54,588 bases of DNA from Sphingobacterium sp. JB170 (GTDB lineage: Bacteria > Bacteroidota > Bacteroidia > Sphingobacteriales > Sphingobacteriaceae), in assembly GCF_900163865.1 (NCBI RefSeq), contig NZ_FUKU01000016.1:1-54588 (forward strand), written 5' to 3'. This document shows, piece after piece, positions 44,583 through 51,777 of this stretch (position 1 is the stretch's first letter; each line of letters begins with the position of its first letter). The notes beneath the pieces are model-generated. The model was given only the letters and a program-made list of their open reading frames with translations. It made no database searches and was not told the origin of the DNA. A program made the translations under genes and the position numbers.

Positions 44583-44788
44583 AATGGATTTTTTTTCATC
44601 GGGCGTCCAAAGAAATCTGGATTTGCCGATGGACATTGCATCACTTTTATTCCGGATCTGGCCGAGCTCGTTCCCGAGCATGGAACAAAGTGATAGCACT
44701 TTTAAAGAAGATACGGAGCTGCAGCACCATATAGTGATAGCACTTTCAATAACCGGTGTCCTGGAACAAACTAGATTTTGATAGCACA
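44583..44788. repeat. Dispersed repeat R1, copy C
   Basis: Starts ATGGATTTTTTTTCATCGGG and ends TTTTGATAGCAC, with all three TGATAGCA boxes. The region upstream (44511-44582) is only weakly similar to the R2 and middle parts of copies B and D. Confidence 0.8.
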
Positions 44789-44874
44789 ATTTAAACTCAT
44801 GTCGAGGGTCAAAAATCGATCAAATAGGCTATAACATTAGTTTGAATGGAATGTGGACTAAAGTTTATTTTTTG

Positions 44875-45000
44875 TATATTTGACTGTTCGCCTGAACGTT
44901 AAGGGCTCTGCTGGGAAGCAACCACAAGGATAGGGCGAATGCGTCTCGAAGAAGACATTTGATTTAAAATAGGCCGTCCTTAAAGATGGCCTATTTCTCT
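44875..45000 (+). ncRNA. Candidate small RNA with promoter and terminator
   Basis: TATATTTG (44875-44882) would start transcription near 44889. The transcript can pair TTCGCC (44887-44892) with GGCGAA (44934-44939) and contains TGCT-GGGA-AGCA, a hairpin with a GNRA tetraloop. It also has GTCT/AGAC arms around 44943-44956 and ends in AAATAGGCC/GGCCTATTT (44967-44996). No open frame of note lies inside. The final hairpin also closes the minus-strand gene at 44991. I know no matching RNA family; the -33 box is weak. Confidence 0.5.
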
Positions 45001-45485
45001 TTTATTGCTGTAGGTTCTTGCTTGATTTTAATAACCGAGGCCGTGGTAACTACTCGATAACCTACAATACATAACCAAATCATAATAACCAAACTCACCA
45101 ATGGAAGGCCAATTTCAGCTATTTTGCGCCAATGTAACATAGCTTCAGTACTGATAGTACCATTTTTACTAATATATCTTAAAACACCACCTTTTAGCCC
45201 TTCTATCCCAAATAAGACTAAAAAACCTATCCATAAATTAGTAAGGTAATATTTACGAAGCTTATGGATTAGAAAATTCTTGATAGTTTGGTCAATGTCT
45301 TTTTCAGGAGCTACCGAAATAATCCTTTCTTTCCTTATTGAATGTCCTAGTGCCGATAAATCTATGGTGGCATCGGGTTCCTGTTGAATGAAAAGATATT
45401 TTCGTACGGGAAGTTGCTGACAGCTTGCAAATATCAATTTCGAACTATCCATTACATCATTTGTAATTGCCGACATACTGATCAT
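44991..45485 (-). CDS. Membrane protein of unknown function
   Basis: The 164-residue protein has a soluble N-terminal half and two membrane helices (YYLTNLWIGFLVLFGIEGLK and IGLPLVSLVIMIWLCIVGYRVV). I do not recognise a family. The ATG at 45485 lies inside the preceding 57-codon gene, a 29-base overlap that suggests coupled translation. Its end overlaps the terminator of the candidate small RNA. Confidence 0.5.
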   Translation of the reverse strand: MISMSAITNDVMDSSKLIFASCQQLPVRKYLFIQQEPDATIDLSALGHSIRKERIISVAPEKDIDQTIKNFLIHKLRKYYLTNLWIGFLVLFGIEGLKGGVLRYISKNGTISTEAMLHWRKIAEIGLPLVSLVIMIWLCIVGYRVVTTASVIKIKQEPTAIKEK

Positions 45486-45630
45486 TGAGAGATGCAACCT
45501 GATCCATTGTAAGGTTTAGGGTAAGACCATTGGCAAATGTTAAATTTCTTCCATCGACTATTATTCCCTGCTTTTGAAAATCGATAATTATATCGGTTTT
45601 AATTTCGTGTGGTTTGTTTGTAGTATTCAT
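45457..45630 (-). CDS. Small hypothetical protein, 57 residues
   Basis: The frame reads MNTTNKPHEIKTDIIIDFQK and continues through VDGRNLTFANGLTLNLT to QYVGNYK and a stop. It starts at an ATG after AT-rich leader DNA and overlaps the membrane-protein gene, so it is probably its operon partner. No family recognised. Confidence 0.45.
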   Translation of the reverse strand: MNTTNKPHEIKTDIIIDFQKQGIIVDGRNLTFANGLTLNLTMDQVASLNDQYVGNYK

Positions 45631-45672
45631 ATTTTAATATTTTGATATGTTAATATTTATATAGTGTGATAT

Positions 45673-45692
45673 GTTCGCTTTTTGTCGGGATA
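45673..45692 (-). repeat. Inverted iteron downstream of the rep gene
   Basis: GTTCGCTTTTTGTCGGGATA, reverse complement of the main iteron cluster and identical to the copy before parA. Confidence 0.7.
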
Positions 45693-45721
45693 CTTTAAGA
45701 CTTCATAAATTACCCGAATTA

Positions 45722-45811
45722 CTACCTTTTACTGCTTTTACTAGCAAACCATAATACGACTAAAAAGAGAACCCCTATTGCAACGAGTTCTAGTATTCTG
45801 CTGAATTCCAT
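45722..45811 (-). CDS. Possible 29-residue single-helix membrane peptide
   Basis: The short frame reads MEFSRILELVAIGVLFLVVL then WFASKSSKR and a stop. It has one strongly hydrophobic helix with a basic tail and an A-rich leader before the ATG. It lies among the iterons. Small membrane toxins and regulators look like this, but so can chance frames. Confidence 0.3.
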   Translation of the reverse strand: MEFSRILELVAIGVLFLVVLWFASKSSKR

Positions 45812-45881
45812 TTTTTTAAGTTTATTCCAATTAATATTAATATGTTATATCTTCTTTATTTACAGTTGTATATAAGTTATC

Positions 45882-46279
45882 GGTGACAAAAAGCGAACTA
45901 TTATTTAAATATGTCTGACTACCTATCCCGACAAAAAGCGAACTTTTTGTGCTCGCGGCCCTCTTTCATCTTTGTTTTGATGATTTTCTTTCCATTTTCC
46001 CTGTCAAACTGGCATATTTCGTTTCAAAAATGAATACATATCAACCTAAATGCCTTATTTGATAAAGAAATTGTTCTTTATCAATTGATATTGTAGCAAA
46101 ATTAACAACCTTTGTAATCATCAGTACTACAATGTTTTACAAGCTTTTTTATACAGTGTGTCCCTGACAAAAAGCGAACTTTATCCCGACAAAAAGAGAA
46201 GTATATCCCGACAGAAAGAGAACTTTTGTTCCGACAAAAAGCGAACATTCCTTTTCTATCCCCGACAAAAAGCGAACTA
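45882..46279 (+). other. Iteron cluster, candidate replication origin
   Basis: Seven copies of TATCCCGACAAAAAGCGAAC or close variants lie at 45882-45900, 45924-45943, 46161-46180, 46182-46201, 46204-46223, 46227-46246 and 46257-46279. The last overlaps the rep stop codon. The 46161-46246 block is spaced 21-23 bases apart, about two helical turns. Such repeats are binding sites for Rep_3-type initiators. The stretch between 45943 and 46161 is A+T-rich and could melt. Confidence 0.8.
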
Positions 46280-47326
46280 TTTACCGAATTCGTTGAGTAA
46301 GGATGATACAACATATCTATTTTTATGAGCTATTGACTTATCATTCTCGATCTTCTCGGCTAGTTCCAAAACCTTTCCCATGACCTGTTCGTAAATGAAT
46401 GTGTCTTCATCGAATATGAATTTGATCTCCTGTATATCATCATCATTACATTTAAAGTGATCTCTAAGAACGTTAATAATTTGTTCGATCTTTTTATCCT
46501 CAATCTCGCCCAACTCGGGTGTAATCACTTTAAAGTTATAGCCAAGTACTTTGCCCCTTGGGCTATCCTTCTCACGTTTTACGAAATCTTTAGCCTTCAT
46601 GTTGAACCAACAGTCAGACTGTTCATATAGCTCTTCATGAGCAGGCTTAATGATTCTACGCATAAAATCAGAATTACTCTCATACTCACCTTCCTTTATG
46701 CCTAAAAACTTATAAAGTTTATCCCGGGTAATGTAGAATCCCCCCTTTTTCTTCCATGACGAAATCAATTTGTACAGCTTAGAGGTATACGCAGAGCGAA
46801 CGGACTGGGCTATTTGATACATAAACTTCGTGTAATGGATCGGATTGCCTTTAGCGTCCTTTTGTATACTGACTAAAAGATTAGCTACAATAGGCTCAAA
46901 TTTAACCGTAATATAGCCTCCTCCATTTCCTTTGGTTGGCATTGTAGCTGAAAATAACCCTGATGTGTATTCCATCGGTCTACCCTTCTCGTCAAAATAA
47001 GAAAACGAAACTTCGGAAGTGGCCATCGCTCTGATCGATCGCTTTACCTTGTCGTATTGTCGAGGTAATGAAATCTCTTTCAATGGAATGTTAAGTATGA
47101 TAGAGTTGTTGTCAAACAAAGAGAGCTGTTTATAGTTTTTACCATTCTGATCTAAGGTAATGGGCTCCTGTAGTCGATATATAATAGCCGTTAATACCCG
47201 TTCCTGATATAAAGTAAAATCATTAATTGCATTAGTCACCGTATTGGATTGAATAATATATTCCTGTACTTCGGGTAAAACTACCTTAACCTTTTTTTTC
47301 TTTGTGGTTTTTATAACTTTGGTCAT
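46277..47326 (-). CDS. Plasmid replication initiator, Rep_3 family
   Basis: The 349-residue protein has the paired winged-helix layout of Rep_3/RepB initiators. IIQSNTVTNAINDFTLYQERVL comes near the start. YTKFMYQIAQSVRSAYTSKLYKLISSWKKKGGF marks the end of the first domain, and YKFLGIKEGEYESNSDFMRRIIKPAHEELYE the second. The basic N-terminal TKKKKVKV is unusual. Its binding sites are the adjacent iterons. Presence of this gene shows that the element once replicated, or still can, as a plasmid. Confidence 0.9.
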   Translation of the reverse strand: MTKVIKTTKKKKVKVVLPEVQEYIIQSNTVTNAINDFTLYQERVLTAIIYRLQEPITLDQNGKNYKQLSLFDNNSIILNIPLKEISLPRQYDKVKRSIRAMATSEVSFSYFDEKGRPMEYTSGLFSATMPTKGNGGGYITVKFEPIVANLLVSIQKDAKGNPIHYTKFMYQIAQSVRSAYTSKLYKLISSWKKKGGFYITRDKLYKFLGIKEGEYESNSDFMRRIIKPAHEELYEQSDCWFNMKAKDFVKREKDSPRGKVLGYNFKVITPELGEIEDKKIEQIINVLRDHFKCNDDDIQEIKFIFDEDTFIYEQVMGKVLELAEKIENDKSIAHKNRYVVSSLLNEFGK

Positions 47327-47375
47327 CGTATCAAATTTTGATTTTACTTCCTTACTCCCATTCCCCGGATAACGA

Positions 47376-47627
47376 TTATCTATTTTTTAGCTTTTCGAAG
47401 GCTTCAAAAAAATCATCGACTTTATAATTCAAATTGCTATACTTATTTCTTAACTGCGAAAGCTCTTTTCGTAACTGATCTCTCTCCTTCTCGAGCTCTA
47501 AATAATTTTGAGCTGAACGGATTATAGCTTGTGCAGAAGAACCGCATTTAAATCGTTCCCTTAGCGCTTCCAGTTTTGCTGACAACGGCTCTAGGTTACG
47601 TAAAGTTAATGTTTTAATCTCCTTCAT
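47376..47627 (-). CDS. Small coiled-coil protein upstream of rep
   Basis: The 83-residue protein has an N-terminal strand-helix pattern (KEIKTLTLRNLEPLSAKLEA, CGSSAQAIIRSAQNYLELE) like ribbon-helix-helix proteins, then a coiled coil (RDQLRKELSQLRNKYSNLNY). It may be a copy-number or replication regulator, given its position 49 bases before rep; that is inference only. Confidence 0.5.
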   Translation of the reverse strand: MKEIKTLTLRNLEPLSAKLEALRERFKCGSSAQAIIRSAQNYLELEKERDQLRKELSQLRNKYSNLNYKVDDFFEAFEKLKNR

Positions 47628-47745
47628 GTCTAAATAATATTGATTTAATTCATATATCTATAGTGTAAAGATATTAATATATTTTGATATATTAATATTA
47701 TAATATGTTTATATTTTCATATAAACATATGTTTTGTTGGATGCA

Positions 47746-48069
47746 CTATAATTCAAACATTTCAATTAGAACATCGCATATATATGACCTAACCCCAGTT
47801 TCTAAAGCACCGATCCGTTTATATAAACGAGTCTGATCTACGGATCGAATCTGATCCAAGCAAACCTGCCCTGTCTTTCCTGCGACATTACAGTTTACCC
47901 TAGATGGATAGGTGCGTATGGTAGAGGTCAAAGGGGCTATAATTACTGTATCTAGTGCATTATTCATAACGTCAGGACTGATGACCGCACAAGGCCTGCT
48001 TTTATTGATCTCTGCCCCTACTGTAGGATCTAGGTTTATCAGATAGATTTCGAATCTCCTTATTCCCAT
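47746..48069 (-). CDS. mazF: MazF/PemK-type toxin endoribonuclease
   Basis: The 107-residue protein shows the MazF pattern: RRFEIYLINLDPTVGAEINK then SRPCAVISPDVMNNALDTVIIAPLTST, and GQVCLDQIRSVDQTRLYKRIG near the end. It cleaves mRNA when free of its antitoxin and here would stabilise the plasmid. The ATG at 48069 is preferred to a GTG at 48075. Its start overlaps the antitoxin gene. Confidence 0.92.
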   Translation of the reverse strand: MGIRRFEIYLINLDPTVGAEINKSRPCAVISPDVMNNALDTVIIAPLTSTIRTYPSRVNCNVAGKTGQVCLDQIRSVDQTRLYKRIGALETGVRSYICDVLIEMFEL

Positions 48070-48314
48070 GTCCACTCCTCTTTATCAAACTTACTGGATA
48101 AGTTCTCCGGGAAAAAGGTTTCTTCCGCTTCTCGTGCTACAAGGAACCTTTCTTCCCAACCCTCACGCGGATTTCTAGATTTTTCAATTACGATCCGTCC
48201 ATTATCTACAGATATTCTCACCTTATCCTGATCGCTTATTTTCGAAGCGACTAGAATTGATTTAGAGATAACCACTCCTGACGAGTTTCCTATTTTTCTA
48301 ATTTTCGTTTCCAT
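48060..48314 (-). CDS. mazE: MazE-type antitoxin
   Basis: The 84-residue protein has an AbrB-like DNA-binding fold (KIRKIGNSSGVVISKSIL, DKVRISVDNGRIVIEK) and an acidic tail for wrapping the toxin (EETFFPENLSSKFDKEEWTW). It neutralises the toxin encoded downstream and likely represses the shared promoter. Confidence 0.9.
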   Translation of the reverse strand: METKIRKIGNSSGVVISKSILVASKISDQDKVRISVDNGRIVIEKSRNPREGWEERFLVAREAEETFFPENLSSKFDKEEWTWE

Positions 48315-48334
48315 GTTATTACGTTTGTTATCAC

Positions 48335-48365
48335 CAAAGTTATAACATAATATTTAATATAGCAA
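48335..48365 (-). promoter_or_regulatory. mazEF promoter with inverted repeat
   Basis: Minus-strand TAACTTTG (48335-48342) and TTG (48363-48365) are 20 bases apart. GTTAT and ATAAC arms (about 48327-48346) surround the -7 box, fitting autorepression by MazE. Confidence 0.55.
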
Positions 48366-48436
48366 GTTTTTATATAAAGTATTTTCATACTATAATACTA
48401 TAATATTTTAATATTATTTAATGCAAAACATTAAAT

Positions 48437-48474
48437 ATATCGATATATTTCATTATATTTGTAGTGTACACTAC
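48437..48474 (+). promoter_or_regulatory. Promoter and operator of the SprT-like gene
   Basis: ATATCGATATATTTCA is followed by TATATTTG (48454-48461), a perfect -7 element. Sharing its last G is GTAGTGTACACTAC (48461-48474). Two plasmid-wide motifs thus meet at one promoter, the palindrome lying on the expected transcription start. Confidence 0.65.
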
Positions 48475-48491
48475 AACGTAAATCAAGTATT

Positions 48492-49169
48492 ATGGCAATT
48501 ACAAAAAATCAATTTCAAACTATTGAAGCTCTCTACAACTATTATAATACTGAGTTATTTAATGGCGAACTAAATGATTGCTTATTGAACATGAGCCGTA
48601 AAAATGGCGCAATGGGTTTCTTTGCTCCTAATAGATGGACAAACAAACAGGGGATAAAAATCCATGAGATTTCCATAAATCCCGATACCTTCAATATTGA
48701 TGACGAAGAGTTGCACCGTACTATCGTTCATGAAATGTGCCATCTATGGCAAGAGGATTTAGGCAAGCCGTCAAGACGATACTATCATAATAAGGAGTGG
48801 GCTCAAAAAATGATCGCTGTAGGCCTTATGCCATCGCACAACGGTCAAGTAGGGGGGAAGACAACGGGACAGCGTATGAACGATTACACCATTGAAGATG
48901 GTTTGTTTATACAGAAATTTGATGCGATCGTTTCCGAGAAAAAGGATGATCTTATTTTACCTTACTTCCCAGTGAGTCCAGGCATGCATGTGACAGTTAC
49001 CGAAAATGACGAAGGGGAAGAGGGGGAAGGCGAAGGCGAGTCAGAACCAAAAGAAAGCAGAGCAGGAAAGAAAGTAAGGTATATGTGTAGTTGTGAAAAT
49101 CGAATTTGGGGCAAACCAGATTTAAAAGTGATCTGTGCTGAATGTAGCGAAGCTTTCGAACCAAGATAA
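48492..49169 (+). CDS. SprT-like zinc metalloprotease-fold protein
   Basis: The 225-residue protein has a SprT-like domain with the zinc motif H80-EMC-H84 in TIVHEMCHLWQ. NTELFNGEL stands near the start, and a third ligand is probably in RYYHNKEWAQKM. A C-terminal zinc ribbon (YMCSCENR, VICAECSEAF) follows an acidic glutamate-glycine linker. SprT-like proteins such as Spartan act on DNA-protein crosslinks; plasmid versions occur in Bacteroidota conjugative elements and might clear relaxase adducts (inference). Its promoter carries two of the plasmid's recurrent motifs. Confidence 0.8.
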   Translation: MAITKNQFQTIEALYNYYNTELFNGELNDCLLNMSRKNGAMGFFAPNRWTNKQGIKIHEISINPDTFNIDDEELHRTIVHEMCHLWQEDLGKPSRRYYHNKEWAQKMIAVGLMPSHNGQVGGKTTGQRMNDYTIEDGLFIQKFDAIVSEKKDDLILPYFPVSPGMHVTVTENDEGEEGEGEGESEPKESRAGKKVRYMCSCENRIWGKPDLKVICAECSEAFEPR

Positions 49170-49173
49170 AAAA

Positions 49174-49195
49174 AGCCCTCTAGAAATAGAGGGCT
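49174..49195. terminator. Bidirectional terminator
   Basis: AGCCCTCTA-gaaa-TAGAGGGCT makes a 9-bp stem directly after the SprT-like stop; the A-run on its left supplies a T-run for the converging minus-strand gene. Confidence 0.75.
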
Positions 49196-49228
49196 CTTAC
49201 CTTAAAATAAACAATTATGAAACATTAA

Positions 49229-49471
49229 CTACCATTTGCGAATCAATTTCATATTTAACCTATAAACGCAACAAGCCAAAATAATTAAGGGAATTACCGT
49301 CCAGATACATAAAAAAACTTTGCTTGTAATCACATTGACAAAGTAATCGAAATACCGATCTCCTGTTTGCAATATATACGGCCTACATAGCCACATAAAA
49401 GCAGAATGTAACAGAAGAAATACTGCAACTACACTCCATAATATTTCAGATATCCGAGTTATCCTATTCAT
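49229..49471 (-). CDS. Small two-helix membrane protein
   Basis: The 80-residue protein has two membrane segments (ILWSVVAVFLLLHSAFMWLC and VFLCIWTVIPLIILACCVY) joined by a short loop. No family is recognised. Its promoter (49503-49533) carries the ATATCGATATATT box, so it is probably co-regulated with the transfer-related genes. Confidence 0.5.
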   Translation of the reverse strand: MNRITRISEILWSVVAVFLLLHSAFMWLCRPYILQTGDRYFDYFVNVITSKVFLCIWTVIPLIILACCVYRLNMKLIRKW

Positions 49472-49502
49472 CGGTCATATACTTAAATTGTTAAACATAA
49501 TA

Positions 49503-49533
49503 TAAATATATGCAATATATCGATATATACAAA
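49503..49533 (-). promoter_or_regulatory. Promoter with ATATCGATATATT box
   Basis: Minus-strand TTTG (49530-49533), a 19-base spacer holding ATATCGATATATTGCA, and TATATTTA (49503-49510). The arrangement is the same as at the adhesin operon and the SprT-like gene. Confidence 0.6.
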
Positions 49534-49593
49534 GACATTTATTGAATATTTCGATATTAATAGAGTATTATAATATTTTAATAGGTTTATATG

Positions 49594-49968
49594 TTAATAT
49601 GAATGTATGATATTTAAAAAAATAGATATATCATTATCAAGGCCTGAAAGTTCAAAACGGTGGCCAATAGGTTTATCAAATTGCGCAGATAAAATCACAG
49701 CGCATATGGCAAAGTTTCTTCCCCAGTTTCTATTTCCCGAACAAGAAACGGTCAAAATATGTTCGTGATAACGCTCCATAAAATAAGCTGTCGTTACTGG
49801 CACGTTCCCCGATCCAGTAGTATAGGTTACTAGATGCCCTTTTTCTATTAACTGATCCATCTCAACCAGATCATTGATATTAATTGCATCAATAGATGGA
49901 TCAATCGATATAAGCTTCTCGACAAACCTGCGGACATTTCCTGTTTTGCTATCAAAATAAACTGTCAT
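49594..49968 (-). CDS. nrdI: NrdI-like flavodoxin
   Basis: The 124-residue protein begins MTVYFDSKTGNVRRFVEKL, the flavin phosphate-binding loop of NrdI, followed by LVTYTTGSGNVP, then VSCSGNRNWGRNFAICAVIL and HRFELSGLDNDI. NrdI supplies oxidant to the dimanganese cofactor of class Ib ribonucleotide reductase. No nrdE or nrdF lies nearby, so the gene is an orphan here and would have to serve a chromosomal enzyme or another redox partner. The ATG at 49968 starts the conserved domain; longer in-frame starts were rejected. Confidence 0.8.
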   Translation of the reverse strand: MTVYFDSKTGNVRRFVEKLISIDPSIDAININDLVEMDQLIEKGHLVTYTTGSGNVPVTTAYFMERYHEHILTVSCSGNRNWGRNFAICAVILSAQFDKPIGHRFELSGLDNDISIFLNIIHSY

Positions 49969-49986
49969 ATGCCTAATGATTATAGA

Positions 49987-50017
49987 TAAATATACACATT
50001 TATTGCAACTTTTGCAA
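49987..50017 (-). promoter_or_regulatory. nrdI promoter with shared 18-nt spacer
   Basis: Minus-strand TTG (50015-50017), 20 bases, then TATATTTA (49987-49994). The spacer AAAGTTGCAATAAATGTG is almost the same as at 51546-51563 upstream of another gene. Confidence 0.55.
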
Positions 50018-50061
50018 GAAAAAATCAACAACAACAATAATTAACAATCTGTATATCAGCA

Positions 50062-50400
50062 TATAAACCGCGAGACCGAAGGGGGGTAGTCTGCCGAAGG
50101 GACAAGCCACAAAAATAGTCGTTGGGAAAACAGAACGATCCCGTGGCTGAGAAATAGTAGGGAAAAGGATTACCCGTCAAAGAGTATAACTTGCGATGGA
50201 TTTTTTTTCATCGGGCGTCCAAAGAAATCTGGATTTTGCCGATGGCCATTGCATCACTTTTATTCCGGATCTGGCCGAGCTCGTTCCCTAGCATGGAACA
50301 AGGTGATAGCACTATTAAAAAAGATCCGGAACTGCAGCACCATATAATGATAGCACTTTCAGAAACCGGTGACCTGGAACAACCAAGATTTTGATAGCAC
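50062..50400. repeat. Dispersed repeat unit R2-R1, copy D
   Basis: R2 (50062-50114) and R1 (50197-50400) are spaced as in copy B and joined by an alignable middle (ATCCCGT, TTACCCGT, GCGATGGATTT). R1 ends TTTTGATAGCAC. The stretch 50041-50506 holds no gene; the rest of it is A+T-rich without recognisable features. Confidence 0.8.
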
Positions 50401-50506
50401 AATTAATTCAAAACTGTTATATGACGGGTCTGCTATTTTTTATTGATTTGGAATCATTTATATTAAGGCATCTTCTGAATAAAACGAACAGAGGTCTTAG
50501 CATACC

Positions 50507-50743
50507 CTATTTATCGGATAGTGGTTTTAAAACGACCTCATACCCATAACGATTAAAAAAATCATTCACAGAACCTAGTTTTGATTCTATTGATCTTTGA
50601 AGAGCGCCTTTGTTACATGAATTCTGTCGTGCCAGCTCAGCCCAAGACAAATTACTTTCTTTTAGAACAACTTTAAGTCTTTCCCTAACGACTCTATCCT
50701 TATCAACAGGTCTAATCATCCATTTATTTTCGGTAACGGCCAT
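50507..50743 (-). CDS. Small helix-turn-helix protein
   Basis: The 78-residue protein has RERLKVVLKESNLSWAELAR then NSCNKGALQRSIESKLGSVN, which has the look of a compact HTH domain without a clear family. It may be a plasmid regulator. It lies alone after repeat copy D. Confidence 0.5.
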   Translation of the reverse strand: MAVTENKWMIRPVDKDRVVRERLKVVLKESNLSWAELARQNSCNKGALQRSIESKLGSVNDFFNRYGYEVVLKPLSDK

Positions 50744-50837
50744 ATGTTTTTAATTAATAAATCTAACATGATTTTGTAAGTGCCACTATTTCTTAATAGA
50801 GTTTAATCTATTGATTTTATGATGGTTATTATGATAT

Positions 50838-51221
50838 TTATCCATCCATATTACGCCTTTTCACCTCCCTATCGATCATATATATATTAAAGAATAAAAA
50901 GGAAACTAAAAAGACAATGAGGAAAATTACGAAGGTTAAAATTGCTGAATTTAATGTTGCTATATTTTGTAAATCTTTTGTTAAAAGCTGCCCGCTCAAT
51001 AGGGAGAGCAAAACAAAAAAGATATTTATAACACAGATGTTTAAAAGAACTAGCTTTAGAGAGACTTTTTTCCTTTCAGATTTATCAGGATGGTTAGAAT
51101 AGTTCAAATAAGGGATAAAAGAGGCCAAAACAGAAAGGATCACCACAAAAATAATGAAATTGAGTGATGTAATATAAGTAGCAAATAATTCCCAGAACTT
51201 CACATAGAAAGTGTATGGCAT
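50838..51221 (-). CDS. Membrane protein of unknown function, three helices
   Basis: The 127-residue protein has three hydrophobic stretches (FIIFVVILSVLASFIPYL, LVLLNICVINIFFVLLSLL, AILTFVIFLIVFLVSFLFF) and a basic end (DREVKRRNMDG). No family is recognised. Accessory plasmid gene on the minus strand. Confidence 0.45.
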   Translation of the reverse strand: MPYTFYVKFWELFATYITSLNFIIFVVILSVLASFIPYLNYSNHPDKSERKKVSLKLVLLNICVINIFFVLLSLLSGQLLTKDLQNIATLNSAILTFVIFLIVFLVSFLFFNIYMIDREVKRRNMDG

Positions 51222-51264
51222 AGTACTAATTTTTTTGTCTTCGTGATAAACGACTCATTTTTAA

Positions 51265-51516
51265 TTACCTCTGAATATTTAAATTATCATCTAAATAATG
51301 AACCATGGCATATTTTAGACCCTCTTTTAAACGTTCATTTGGCATTTTTCTATCAATAAAGTAAACCTTATCATCATATTCCGAAGAGAAACCACTAGCC
51401 CTACCTTTAAGCGTAAGAACCCCTTCAAGAATAAAATAATCTACATTTTTAAATGTAAATTCTAAATATCCTCTGCGATTCAATCGAAGAGCGGGTGTTT
51501 TGTTATTTTCCATCAT
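51265..51516 (-). CDS. Hypothetical protein, 83 residues
   Basis: A soluble beta-rich small protein (LRLNRRGYLEFTFKNVDYFI, GVLTLKGRASGF). No family is recognised. Its promoter at 51538-51568 shares an 18-nt spacer with the nrdI promoter, so the two genes are probably controlled together. Two adjacent ATG codons are possible starts. Confidence 0.45.
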   Translation of the reverse strand: MMENNKTPALRLNRRGYLEFTFKNVDYFILEGVLTLKGRASGFSSEYDDKVYFIDRKMPNERLKEGLKYAMVHYLDDNLNIQR

Positions 51517-51537
51517 TATCCATGATTAATTACACTT

Positions 51538-51568
51538 TAAATATACACAATTATTGCAACTTTATCAA
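51538..51568 (-). promoter_or_regulatory. Promoter sharing its spacer with nrdI
   Basis: Minus-strand TTG (51566-51568), 20 bases, TATATTTA (51538-51545). The spacer AAAGTTGCAATAATTGTG differs from the nrdI spacer at one base. Confidence 0.55.
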
Positions 51569-51633
51569 GTGTTAAATGAAAAATTGATACAAAAAAAGAG
51601 ACGAATATTTTGGTTATTTCACCGGATTATCAA

Positions 51634-51687
51634 TCCATAAACAGCCCGACCGAAGGGAGCCGTCTGCCGAAGGAGACAGGCCACAAA
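51634..51687. repeat. Repeat R2, solitary copy
   Basis: Nearly identical to 32176-32229 (CCGACCGAAGGGAGC, GTCTGCCGAAGGAGAC, GCCACAAAA) but without an R1 partner downstream. Confidence 0.8.
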
Positions 51688-51777
51688 AGAAGGGTAGGGG
51701 AGAAAGGTTTTAGCTGTGTTCGCGCCATCATTGAGGGAAAAGTTAAAACCGCGTGAAATAGGGATAGAAGCGGCATC

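Noticed and set aside
44556..44789. Open frames of 60-80 codons in the R1 copies on either strand (also at 14940, 15094 and 50191)
   Set aside because: They differ in frame between copies because of small insertions and are not conserved as proteins; the DNA repeat is the conserved feature.
45882..46279. The repeated CCCGACAAAAAGCGAAC units taken as a CRISPR array
   Set aside because: Spacing is irregular or too short for spacers, two copies are inverted and distant, no cas gene is present, and a Rep_3 gene is adjacent; these are iterons.
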